NCBI GenBank assembly: GCA_016868455.1
Contig: VGGV01000002.1
Coordinates: forward strand, 62,001 to 126,000
From: Bacteroidota bacterium
GTDB taxonomy: Bacteria > Bacteroidota > Bacteroidia > Chitinophagales > Chitinophagaceae
DNA: 64,000 nt
Reading direction: 5' to 3'
The notes beneath the pieces are model-generated. The model was not told where the DNA came from, ran no database searches, and saw nothing but the letters and a program-made list of their open reading frames with translations. A program made the translations under genes and the position numbers. Below, piece by piece: positions 51,066 through 59,862 of this stretch; positions within the stretch are counted from its first letter, which is position 1; each line of letters starts with the position of its first letter.

Positions 51066-52106
51066 ATGAAAAAGAAACTGTTCAGGAACCTCATCTTCAT
51101 TACCGTATTTGCTTTGCCGGCACCTGTTGCCCTCATGGCCCAGAAGGATGAAAAGGGCGAAAAAGGGGGTAAAGACAAAACAGAAAAGCAGCATATCATT
51201 ATCACCACAAAGGGAGATAAAAAAGAAAAAATTGTTGTTGAAATTAATGGCGACAATGTTACCGTAAACGGAAAGCCTATTGAGGAATACAAGGAAAAGA
51301 ACGGGGATATCAGCGTTAATATCAGTAAGCTGAAAGACCTGGAGTCGCTGAGTTATTTTAAAGGTCCGCGGGGCGGTGTGTGGCATTTCAGCCAGGGCGA
51401 CGGTGTGGGTGTCTTTAGCGGCGATGAAAACAGGGCTATGCTGGGTGTAACAACTGAGAAGGCAGAGGAGGGGGCCGAAATACAAAGCATTACCAAGGAA
51501 AGCGCTGCAGAAAAAGCAGGGCTGAAGGAAAAGGATATCATCACCAGGGTTGGAGATACAAAAATCGGGAGCCCCGATGACCTTTCAGCAGCTATAAAGA
51601 AACATAAGCCCGGTGATAAAGTTACCATCACCTATCTCCGCAATAAAAAAGAACTGAAAACCACCGCCGAACTTACCAAATGGGAAGGCGTCGGGGCGTT
51701 TTCATTTACACCCGGCCAGGATTTTAAATTTGATATGGATGATCTGAATAATTTGTACAAGGTTCCCGCTGTACCGGATGTTAAAATACCTCCCGATCAG
51801 TTCAGGTCTTTTACCTGGTCAGGCGGCTCACCCAAACTGGGACTCTCCGTTCAGGATACCGATGATGGTAAAGGGGTAAAAGTGATTGAGGTGGATGAAG
51901 AAAGCAATGCTGCCAAAGCCGGGATAAAGGAAAATGATATTATCACCCATTTGGATGATAAAGCGGTTAACAGTGTGGATGAAATTTCAAGACTGATCCG
52001 GGAGAAAAAAGATAATCTTACGGTTCGTTTCCAGCTTACCCGTAATGGCAAATCGCAGAACATTGAAGTAAAAATGCCAAGAAAACTAAAAACGACCAAT
52101 CTCTGA
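51066..52106 (+). CDS. Secreted protein with two PDZ domains
   Basis: A 346-residue protein with a signal peptide (to APVALMAQ), a Lys/Glu-rich N-terminal region, and two PDZ domains (about 115-210, ESAAEKAGLKEKDIITRVGD, and 265-346, SNAAKAGIKENDIITHLDD). There is no protease triad. It may be a periplasmic sensor or substrate adaptor, perhaps for a site-2- or BlaR1-like protease system, which would suit the operator-like dyads in its promoter. The true start is 51066; a longer frame from 51012 has no signal peptide. Confidence 0.85.
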   Translation: MKKKLFRNLIFITVFALPAPVALMAQKDEKGEKGGKDKTEKQHIIITTKGDKKEKIVVEINGDNVTVNGKPIEEYKEKNGDISVNISKLKDLESLSYFKGPRGGVWHFSQGDGVGVFSGDENRAMLGVTTEKAEEGAEIQSITKESAAEKAGLKEKDIITRVGDTKIGSPDDLSAAIKKHKPGDKVTITYLRNKKELKTTAELTKWEGVGAFSFTPGQDFKFDMDDLNNLYKVPAVPDVKIPPDQFRSFTWSGGSPKLGLSVQDTDDGKGVKVIEVDEESNAAKAGIKENDIITHLDDKAVNSVDEISRLIREKKDNLTVRFQLTRNGKSQNIEVKMPRKLKTTNL

Positions 52107-52129
52107 GTTAATCAGTATATATTTTTAAC

Positions 52130-52161
52130 AATGCCTCCGCCACCGGAGGCATTTGCTTTTG
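52130..52161 (+). terminator. Rho-independent terminator of PDZ gene
   Basis: A perfect 10-bp stem AATGCCTCCG/CGGAGGCATT with loop CCAC is followed by TTGCTTTTG. It ends 24 bp after the PDZ gene stop. Confidence 0.7.
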
Positions 52162-52195
52162 TAAACGGCTGCCTTAAATCAGCTAATTTTGTCTG

Positions 52196-52243
52196 CCCTC
52201 CTTCGGTCGCCGAAGGCGAAGCCGAAACTTTAGCGCAGGAGGG
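52196..52243. repeat. Palindromic element upstream of gatB
   Basis: Outer arms CCCTCCT/AGGAGGG (52196-52202, 52237-52243) enclose CTTCGG-TCG-CCGAAG and are followed by five T on the plus strand. The arms resemble the elements at 13222 and 26675. The element lies 38 bp before the gatB ATG. Confidence 0.6.
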
Positions 52244-52280
52244 TTTTTCCCAACGTATTACTCAGAGAATCACTTCACAT

Positions 52281-53756
52281 ATGACGGATTACAATGCATA
52301 CGAAACAGTAGTGGGTCTTGAGGTGCATGCTCAGCTTAAAACAGCAAGCAAGCTCTTTTGCGGCGACAGTACCGTATTTGGGGCTGAACCCAATACAAAT
52401 ATCAGCCCCCTTACACTGGCCCATCCGGGCACATTACCCCGGATGAACAGGAAAGCGGTGGAGTATGCTGTAAAAATGGGATTGGCCTGCCACTGCCGGA
52501 TAATAAAGCAGAACTATTTTGCCCGAAAGAATTACTTCTATCCTGATCTTCCCAAAGGATACCAGGTTTCACAACATACAACCCCCATCTGCTCCGGAGG
52601 GTATGTAAAAATAAAAACCGGATCAAATGAAGAAAAAAGAATCCGGCTGAACCGGATCCATCTTGAAGAAGATGCCGGCAAAAGCATACATGATGCTGAT
52701 GAAAACTCTACCTGCGTTGATTACAACCGGGCGGGAACTCCATTAACAGAGATTGTAACCGAGCCGGACATCCGCAGCGGCGATGAAGCCTTTGCGTATC
52801 TTACTGAAATCAGAAGGCTTGTTCGTTACCTTGATATTTGTGACGGAAACATGGAAGAGGGCAGCCTGAGATATGATGCCAATATCCCTGTTCGTAAAAA
52901 AGGGGAAACAGTGTTGGGAACGAGGGTGGAGGTAAAAAACCTTAACTCCATCCGCCATGTTAAGCGGGCTATAGAAGCAGAAGCGAAACGCCTTATAGAA
53001 ATTTTAGATAACGGAGGCGTCATCACACAGGAAACAAGAAGTTTTGATGCCGGTACCGGAACCACCTTTGCCATAAGGGATAAAGAAGATGCAGATGATT
53101 ACCGTTATTTTCCTGAACCGGACCTGACACCCTTTTCACTGGATGATGATTTCATTAATCAAATACAAAAGAACATACCTGCATTACAGGAGGAAAGAAT
53201 AAAAAAATATACCGCAGAGTACAAGCTTTCATTATACGATGCGACAGTAATTGCTGAAGAACGGGCTTTTGCTGATTATTTTGAAAGTATTGTTGCTCAG
53301 CTTTCCCCCCTGTTGGATGGAGTCGGGGGGAGGCCTAAAGCAGCAGCTAACTGGATGCTGGGACCTGTAAAAAACTGGCTGAATAAACTCAATTCTGAAA
53401 TTGATGGGTTTCCGCTGGCTGCATCAGCAATAGCAGGTATCATTTCATTGGTTGAATCCGGAAAGCTCAGTTTTTCAACCGCCAGCTCCCGCCTTTTTCC
53501 GATGTTATTAAATGACCCGGCTGCTGACCCTGAAGAGCTTGCAGAAAAGAATAATCTCCTGCAGGAGTCTGATTTGTCTTCTGTTGGACCTGTAATTGAC
53601 AACGTATTGAAGAAATTTGCCGATAAAGTGGCTGAATATAAAAAAGGGAAAAAAGGCCTGCTCGCATTGTTTGCAGGAGAGGTGATAAAACAGACAAAAG
53701 GCAAGGCCGATCCAAAAATGACCCATGAACTATTAATTGAAAAACTTAAAAAGTAA
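52281..53756 (+). CDS. gatB: Asp-tRNA(Asn)/Glu-tRNA(Gln) amidotransferase subunit B
   Basis: A 491-residue GatB: kinase-like catalytic domain (YETVVGLEVHAQL, FCGDS, PGTLPRMN), a C-terminal YqeY-like tRNA-binding tail (KAAANWMLGP, ADPKMTHELLIEKL). With GatA and GatC it forms Gln-tRNA(Gln) or Asn-tRNA(Asn). GatA and GatC are not in the window. The ATG at 52131 upstream would translate the palindromic element and has no GatB counterpart, so 52281 is the start. The next gene follows by 4 bp. Confidence 0.96.
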   Translation: MTDYNAYETVVGLEVHAQLKTASKLFCGDSTVFGAEPNTNISPLTLAHPGTLPRMNRKAVEYAVKMGLACHCRIIKQNYFARKNYFYPDLPKGYQVSQHTTPICSGGYVKIKTGSNEEKRIRLNRIHLEEDAGKSIHDADENSTCVDYNRAGTPLTEIVTEPDIRSGDEAFAYLTEIRRLVRYLDICDGNMEEGSLRYDANIPVRKKGETVLGTRVEVKNLNSIRHVKRAIEAEAKRLIEILDNGGVITQETRSFDAGTGTTFAIRDKEDADDYRYFPEPDLTPFSLDDDFINQIQKNIPALQEERIKKYTAEYKLSLYDATVIAEERAFADYFESIVAQLSPLLDGVGGRPKAAANWMLGPVKNWLNKLNSEIDGFPLAASAIAGIISLVESGKLSFSTASSRLFPMLLNDPAADPEELAEKNNLLQESDLSSVGPVIDNVLKKFADKVAEYKKGKKGLLALFAGEVIKQTKGKADPKMTHELLIEKLKK

Positions 53757-53760
53757 CATA

Positions 53761-54936
53761 ATGATCAATACGAAGAAAATGGTTTTAATGCTGGCGCCGG
53801 TTTTTTTCCTGGCTTCCTGCAAAGAAAATGCGGATGAAAAAAAACTCGAAGTGGCAGGAACCATCAATAATAACCCTGCAAAAAAAATTTACCTGGAAGA
53901 GATACCCATGACAACCATGGAACGGCTGGTAGTGGATTCAGCTGATCTGGGAAAAGACGGAAAATACAAACTGAAAACATCAACCGGAGAGGCCCGGGTG
54001 TATAATCTTCGCCTTGACCAGAACAATTATCCGCTGGCTGCGGTTATCAATGATGCCGGGAAAATCACGGTGAATGCCGTCTTCAGCAAGGAGAACACTC
54101 AGTTTCCCGAAAGCTATGAAGTAAAGGGATCGGCAGCCAGCCGGGAAATGAAAGAGTATATGACGGCATTCAACGACAAGCTGCAGCTAATTATTGCTGA
54201 TGCAAGGAAGTATGATAGCCTTTCAGGATCAGGAGGGTCAGACAATATCCTGAAAACAATTGAGGATAATGTTTCTAAAACAGCAGATGAGGTGAGAAGC
54301 CTTACCCTGAATGCCCTGAAAAAAAGCGGAAATGCGGCCTTGTCTATGTTTATTTTAGGCTACTATCAAAGTACTTCCAACATGCAGGGTTCGGGGCTGA
54401 AGGGATTAAGTAATGAAGAGGTGATTCAGATAGTAAATGAAGCATCGGCAAAGTTTCCCGAACACCAGGGGCTGATCGCTATTAAATCATCCCTGAGTGC
54501 AACTCCGAAAGGCTGGGTGGGCCAGCCGGCGCCTGAAATTGTATTACCCGATCCCAATGGAAAAGAAGTAAAGTTAAGTTCCTTTCGCGGCAAGTATGTA
54601 TTGGTTGATTTCTGGGCCAGCTGGTGCAGGCCCTGCAGGACCGAAAACCCGAATGTGGTAAAGGTCTGGCAAAAGTTCAGGGATAAAAATTTTACGATTC
54701 TTGGTGTGTCGCTTGACCAACCAGGGCAGAAAGATGAATGGATGAAAGCGGTAATGCAGGACAAACTTACCTGGACTCATGTGAGCGATTTGAAGTTCTG
54801 GAACAGTGTTGTAGTTCCTTTGTACAAAATTGAAGGAATACCTTATAATGTGCTGGTTGATCCCGATGGTAAAATTATTGCCGAATCGCTGCGTGGCAGC
54901 GACTTGGATAAAAAACTAACAGAGGTGCTTCAGTAA
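53761..54936 (+). CDS. TlpA-like thioredoxin lipoprotein with DUF4369-type domain
   Basis: A 391-residue lipoprotein (lipobox LASC, Cys about residue 20). N-terminal region (about 25-130) has the beta-sandwich DUF4369 look (EVAGTINNNPAKKIYLEEIP). The C-terminal 140 residues form a redoxin/TlpA thioredoxin with WASWCRPC (CxxC), so it is a thiol reductant in the periplasm. It is 4 bp after gatB and shares its transcript; a bidirectional terminator ends it. Confidence 0.92.
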   Translation: MINTKKMVLMLAPVFFLASCKENADEKKLEVAGTINNNPAKKIYLEEIPMTTMERLVVDSADLGKDGKYKLKTSTGEARVYNLRLDQNNYPLAAVINDAGKITVNAVFSKENTQFPESYEVKGSAASREMKEYMTAFNDKLQLIIADARKYDSLSGSGGSDNILKTIEDNVSKTADEVRSLTLNALKKSGNAALSMFILGYYQSTSNMQGSGLKGLSNEEVIQIVNEASAKFPEHQGLIAIKSSLSATPKGWVGQPAPEIVLPDPNGKEVKLSSFRGKYVLVDFWASWCRPCRTENPNVVKVWQKFRDKNFTILGVSLDQPGQKDEWMKAVMQDKLTWTHVSDLKFWNSVVVPLYKIEGIPYNVLVDPDGKIIAESLRGSDLDKKLTEVLQ

Positions 54937-54950
54937 GAAGACTGGGAATA

Positions 54951-54983
54951 AAAAAACGTCCCGCAATTGCGGGACGTTTTTTT
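54951..54983. terminator. Bidirectional Rho-independent terminator
   Basis: A perfect ACGTCCCGC/GCGGGACGT stem with AATT loop is flanked by A6 on the left and seven T on the right. It ends both the TlpA-like gene (plus) and the second susCD operon (minus). Confidence 0.9.
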
Positions 54984-55003
54984 ATGTGTCATAAACAGTT
55001 GGA

Positions 55004-56464
55004 TTAATATCCGGAGTTTTGCTGGCAGGCTCTGTTTACCAGCAGTTCACCAAGAGGAATGGGCCAGATATACTGGGTAGTTCCGGGGGCAACGGATGAA
55101 ACAGTGCCTTTGGCGGCATAAGTGGCCCCGGTGCGGCCCACATCAGAAGTTCTGAATCCTTCGCCCAGCAGTTCAATTCTTCTTTCATTCAGTATCAAAG
55201 CAACAAGGGCATTTTTATCAGCCGGGGTAAAGTTGGGAAGGGTTGGGTCCGAACGCTGGCGGATAGAGTTTAATATCGCCAGGGCCCTTGCATCCACAGA
55301 AGTGCCCGGAGCATTTCTTGCCAGCGCTTCGGCCAGGTTCAGCATCACTTCAGCATACCGTACAATGGGGCTCCAGTCAGCATCTGCCGCGGGTTTAGGC
55401 CATTTGCGCAGGTAGGTTCTTCCGCTTGTTACCTGGTTAAAGGCGCGGCGGGCATCTACAGCACTCCAGTTGGGATCGGCACAAATTCCATTGCCGGTCA
55501 GGTTCAGTTCATATTCGTTGCCACCATTAGGACCGGGATTATAATACCAACCAAGTCCATTCTGCGTTCCCGGAATATCCAATGTTGTAAACGGTGCAGA
55601 CCAGATTGATTCGTTGTTTGAATAAACAGTGAAAACGGATGAAATACTCGGGTTGAGACCATTGGCTACACCTGTTGGTGCATTCCACGGGGCAGCAGCA
55701 GGCACCAGTTTATTGCCTTCTGTTATTACAGATGCCCAGTTAGCCATGTTCAGGTAAACCCTTGTTTTAAGAGCTATCGCAGTGTTCTTATGTGCCCTTG
55801 TTGTGTTTAACAGGGTTGTAGGCGAGTTATTGGTGTAAAAACTAGGGAGGTTTGCTTCAGCATCATTAAGGTCCTGGAGAATCTGGGCATAAATAATCGC
55901 AGCAGTTGTTCTCGCCTGGTTATTATCACCAATGGATGTTTCTGCATTTAACTTCAGGATAACCCCGAGGTTGCTGCCATTTCCGTCAGTATATGGTTTT
56001 GCATATAACTGCATCAGCATAAAATATGCGGCGGCCCTTATCAGTTTAGCTTCAGCCGTCATATTGGTTTTTAGTGTACCGCTTATGGGAGCCGTTGCCA
56101 GTCCCGCAATCACTACATTACATCTGTTGATAGTGGCATAGCAGGCATTCCAGAAGAAGTTAACTTCATTGGTGCCGGCTGTCAGGTTAAACTGCCAGGT
56201 AAGCCATGCAGTTACAGCATTGTTGGTTACATTCAAAAATTCTTCGCCCCTCACATCCTGGTATACCATGTACCGCCCGGCCATCATTTGGCCCTGCTTA
56301 AAAGCGGAATAAAGACCATTGACCTGTTGTACACAACGGGCAGAATCGCTGAAAGCTACCGCCTCAGACAAAAAGGTTTGCGGAATAGGGCTAAGCTTTC
56401 CTTTGCTGCAACCGGCCAGGGCAAGTCCTGCAATTAAAGTATAAACTGTTATTTTAAGTTTCAT
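55004..56464 (-). CDS. RagB/SusD family nutrient uptake outer membrane protein
   Basis: A 486-residue SusD-family lipoprotein (LALAGCSKGK, Cys near 19). N-terminal SusD-like domain and a C-terminal SusD_RagB domain are complete. It follows susC by 19 bp and supplies the ligand lid. Sequence details (RAHKNTAIALKTRVYLNMANW) are canonical, unlike the nutrient-binding subtype at 7746. Substrate not inferable; no hydrolase in this operon. Confidence 0.94.
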   Translation of the reverse strand: MKLKITVYTLIAGLALAGCSKGKLSPIPQTFLSEAVAFSDSARCVQQVNGLYSAFKQGQMMAGRYMVYQDVRGEEFLNVTNNAVTAWLTWQFNLTAGTNEVNFFWNACYATINRCNVVIAGLATAPISGTLKTNMTAEAKLIRAAAYFMLMQLYAKPYTDGNGSNLGVILKLNAETSIGDNNQARTTAAIIYAQILQDLNDAEANLPSFYTNNSPTTLLNTTRAHKNTAIALKTRVYLNMANWASVITEGNKLVPAAAPWNAPTGVANGLNPSISSVFTVYSNNESIWSAPFTTLDIPGTQNGLGWYYNPGPNGGNEYELNLTGNGICADPNWSAVDARRAFNQVTSGRTYLRKWPKPAADADWSPIVRYAEVMLNLAEALARNAPGTSVDARALAILNSIRQRSDPTLPNFTPADKNALVALILNERRIELLGEGFRTSDVGRTGATYAAKGTVSSVAPGTTQYIWPIPLGELLVNRACQQNSGY

Positions 56465-56483
56465 TGTCAGTTAGTTTTATTAA

Positions 56484-59400
56484 TTAGAATCCTAAATTGA
56501 TACCAATATTTACGGTTCTGGCCTGGGGCACAGAATTCCGGTCAACACTGGGGTTACCAAAACCATTTCCGTTGGAAGAAATTTCGGGATCAAACCCTGA
56601 ATATTTCGTAAAAGTGAAAGCGTTTTGCATCTGTACATAAAAACGGATACTGGAGATACCCAGTTTATCAGTAACATTCTTGGGAGCGGCATAACCTAAT
56701 GTAATATTTCTTGCCTTCAGGAAATCGCCCTTTTCCACATTCTCACTGATAACGATACCTGAACCATTGGAGATATTATCACCAAATACCACCCTCGGGA
56801 TATCGGTAATATCACCCGGTTTTTGCCAGCGCTTCAGCATATCCTTCATATTGTTCCAGCTTCTCATATCCCGCTGGCCTGCTTTGGAGCCATTATACAC
56901 ATAATTGCCGCCGGAGAAAAACATCAGGATGTTCAGGTCAAAGTTTTTATAGCGGAATGTATTATCAAAACCACCCTGCCACTTTGGAAGAGCAGGCCCG
57001 ATAATAACACCATCAGAGGCCTGGTCAGCTACCCTGGGGGCAACCGCACCGTTTGATACCAGTGTCCAGCGGTTAACTGCTGATGCGGCGTGGTTATACT
57101 GAACAGCAGTCCCGTTGCTGTAGTAGTAAATACGCTGGCCGTTGGCCGGGTTTACACCGCCGGTACGAACAACGTAAAATACTCCAAGCGACTCACCTAC
57201 TCTTACCATGCTTGGTCTTTCAAGACCGGATGTGGCAGGTTGTATGTCGGCATTCTGGTTAGCCAGCCTTGTAACAACATTTTTTAGGGTGGTGATATTG
57301 AAACTGCTGTTCCAGGTAAAGTTTTTAGTTTGCACAACAGTGCCTGTTAAAGTTACTTCCCAGCCTTTATTGTACATACTGCCGATATTGGTGGTAATAC
57401 TGTTACCGGGAATACCTCTTGAAGGCGCTGTAGGTTCTGCAAGAATACCATCGTTGATAATATTCTTATAATAAGTAATCTCTGCTGTAAGTCTGCCCCT
57501 GAAGAAACCCATTTCTACGCCTATATCAGTTTTTTTACTGTTCTCCCATCTCAGGTCCCTGTTGCCTGCCTGTGAGAAGAATATAGATGGCGCTGCAGCA
57601 TATAAACCACTGGAGAAAGAGGTCCAAAAGGCAAAATCACCTATACCCTGTATATTACCTACTTCTCCGTAACTGCCCTTAAATTTCAAGAGGTTCATTA
57701 CACGGGAAAGTCCTGAGTTTTTGAAAAACTTTTCTTCACTTACCACATAGCCAAGGGATCCACCAAAGAAATTACCATACTTGTTATCGGGAGCAAATGC
57801 AGAGTAACCATCACGGCGGAAGTTAACTGAAGCCAGGTATTTTCTGGCATAGCCGTAATTCAAACGGGCGATATAGGAGATGAGATAGTTTTCACCAAGG
57901 AAGTTACCGGCGGGAAGGATATTGTTATATCCTCCCTGGTATTCATTATAGAAAGGATCTGTAACCCCCTGGCGGCTGGCGCCCCATCCATCGGATGATG
58001 TGTATTGTTCTTCAATACCGCCCAGCACACCGACTGTATGCTTACCGAATGTTTTATCATAAGTAAGCAGGTTTTGCCAGTTCCATCTTCTGTAGGTCTG
58101 TAATGTATTGGTGGCCGATCCGGCCTGCCCTACGCCATCGCCATGTAAGAAGTCCTGAAAAGCCTTGTTAGTAACCTGTAAATTGTCAATACCAAACACC
58201 ATTTTAAACTGCAGGCCGTCGAAGATCTTAACGGTGCCATAGGCATTGGCGAGTATCCTGTCATTTTCCGAAGTAAATATGTTTTTATCCAGCAAATACT
58301 TTGGATTGGTGAACTGGAGGGCTGTAATATTGCCGCCCTGGCCGATCGTATTGCTTGCTGTATTGATATTGTAGGCCCCGTTGTTTAAAAAGACCGGCAC
58401 ATTGGGCATCAGGTTAAATGCAAGCCGGCCCACACCGGATGTATTAAATGCCTGGCCGGGTAAAGAACCGGTATTGAGGCCGCTGTTTTTAGATGTGCTG
58501 TATTGGAATTTCCCGCCAACTGTAAATCTTGAGTTCACCTTGTGTTCAAGGCTCATCAGCGTGGTAAGGCGTTTGAAGTCGTTATTGAAGATCATTCCTT
58601 TTTGCTTGGTAAAACCGGCGGAGAAAAAGTAATTGGTCCGGTCATTAGCTCCGCTTACATTGATATTATGCGTATGCGAAACCCCCTGCCGGTAAACCAC
58701 ATCATACCAGTTGGTGTTAACGGGTTGGCCATCGGGCCCGATATAGGGATAAAAGCCGCGGGTAGTTCCGTTGGGCGGAGTGCCCGCATTGGTAAGCCCC
58801 TCATTTTTTATCAGTTCATATTCCCTTGCATCAAGCAGGGGTACCAGATTGAAAGGCCTTGTAAAGCCTACCCATGCATCATAGTTTACCCGGGCTTTAC
58901 CTTGCTTCCCTTCCTTGGTCGTTACAAGTATTACACCTGCAGCAGCCCTTGATCCGTAAATGGCCGCAGCTGCAGCATCTTTTAATACTTCTACGCTTTC
59001 GATATCACCGGGGTTAATATCAGAAAGCACATTGTTGGCAGCGCTGTTGCCGGCATTACCGCTGAAAGTCGGGATACCATCTATTACCACAAGCGGAAAA
59101 GAGCTAAGCCCCATTGCATTTATACCCCGTACCCGAACTACAGGCGGAGCATTTAAAACACCGTTCGGAAGGGTAACGCTTACACCGGCAGCCCTGCCAG
59201 ACAATGCCTGTTCAAAACTCTGAACGGGCAGGTCTTTTGTTTTATCGCCTGATATACGGGAAACCGAACCGGTAACATCCCTTCTTCTTTGTGTACCATA
59301 TCCCACTACCACCACTTCCGACATGGTTCTGTCTTCAGCTTTCAGGGTTGCATTCACAACTGAAGCTGTACCTATTGCCTGCTCAACCGGGCTCATATCC

Positions 59401-59621
59401 ACTGAAGAAAATACCAGCGCTTTTGCATTAGCTGGTACCGTTAGTGAGTATGTACCGTCTTCTTTGGTAGTGGTACCGGTTGTAGTGCCCCTTACCAGCA
59501 CGGATACATTTGCCAGGGGGTTGCCTTTTTCGTCTGTCACTTTTCCGGTGACGGTGCGTTGTGCCAATGCCTGTGCGGCAAAAAACACAACTCCCAAAAG
59601 CAGTAAATACAGTTTTCTCAT
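56484..59621 (-). CDS. SusC/RagA family TonB-linked outer membrane transporter
   Basis: A SusC protein of about 1045 residues: signal peptide (to AAQALAQ), carboxypeptidase-regulatory-like sandwich (about 22-100), TonB box-like and plug region (VVVVGYGTQRRRDVTGSVSRISG), and barrel ending VNIGINLGF. No STN domain. ATG at 59621 gives the usual MRKLYLLLL; ATG 59627 adds two residues. It is the first gene of a susC-susD pair; 235 bp separate it from the MMPL gene upstream, with a CTTCG-type repeat at 59659-59676. Confidence 0.95.
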   Translation of the reverse strand: MRKLYLLLLGVVFFAAQALAQRTVTGKVTDEKGNPLANVSVLVRGTTTGTTTKEDGTYSLTVPANAKALVFSSVDMSPVEQAIGTASVVNATLKAEDRTMSEVVVVGYGTQRRRDVTGSVSRISGDKTKDLPVQSFEQALSGRAAGVSVTLPNGVLNAPPVVRVRGINAMGLSSFPLVVIDGIPTFSGNAGNSAANNVLSDINPGDIESVEVLKDAAAAAIYGSRAAAGVILVTTKEGKQGKARVNYDAWVGFTRPFNLVPLLDAREYELIKNEGLTNAGTPPNGTTRGFYPYIGPDGQPVNTNWYDVVYRQGVSHTHNINVSGANDRTNYFFSAGFTKQKGMIFNNDFKRLTTLMSLEHKVNSRFTVGGKFQYSTSKNSGLNTGSLPGQAFNTSGVGRLAFNLMPNVPVFLNNGAYNINTASNTIGQGGNITALQFTNPKYLLDKNIFTSENDRILANAYGTVKIFDGLQFKMVFGIDNLQVTNKAFQDFLHGDGVGQAGSATNTLQTYRRWNWQNLLTYDKTFGKHTVGVLGGIEEQYTSSDGWGASRQGVTDPFYNEYQGGYNNILPAGNFLGENYLISYIARLNYGYARKYLASVNFRRDGYSAFAPDNKYGNFFGGSLGYVVSEEKFFKNSGLSRVMNLLKFKGSYGEVGNIQGIGDFAFWTSFSSGLYAAAPSIFFSQAGNRDLRWENSKKTDIGVEMGFFRGRLTAEITYYKNIINDGILAEPTAPSRGIPGNSITTNIGSMYNKGWEVTLTGTVVQTKNFTWNSSFNITTLKNVVTRLANQNADIQPATSGLERPSMVRVGESLGVFYVVRTGGVNPANGQRIYYYSNGTAVQYNHAASAVNRWTLVSNGAVAPRVADQASDGVIIGPALPKWQGGFDNTFRYKNFDLNILMFFSGGNYVYNGSKAGQRDMRSWNNMKDMLKRWQKPGDITDIPRVVFGDNISNGSGIVISENVEKGDFLKARNITLGYAAPKNVTDKLGISSIRFYVQMQNAFTFTKYSGFDPEISSNGNGFGNPSVDRNSVPQARTVNIGINLGF

Positions 59622-59658
59622 GTGCATTTTGTTTTAGTATATGAATAGAAATCAAAGC

Positions 59659-59676
59659 CTTCGGAGCCTGTCGAAG
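59659..59676. repeat. CTTCG/CGAAG short inverted repeat upstream of susC
   Basis: CTTCG-GAGCCTGT-CGAAG lies 38 bp before the susC ATG, in the leader on the minus strand. Its arms also occur in the element at 52196-52243. Confidence 0.45.
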
Positions 59677-59862
59677 AATTGGGGCTGAAATTAATTAACC
59701 TAAGCCTGATAATAAAAAAAATGTTAAGGTTTTAGCCTTCTCAGCCCCTCTTAAATCCACACCGTATTGACCATTTATCAACAGACAAGGGCCAATGCCG
59801 GTCTGCTGCTTGAATATTGTTGCTTTTACTCACTGATTTTCAAGGCAAACTATATAGCATAA

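Noticed and set aside
52131-52280. N-terminal extension of gatB
   Set aside because: It covers the PDZ terminator and a palindromic element; GatB family begins near 52281.
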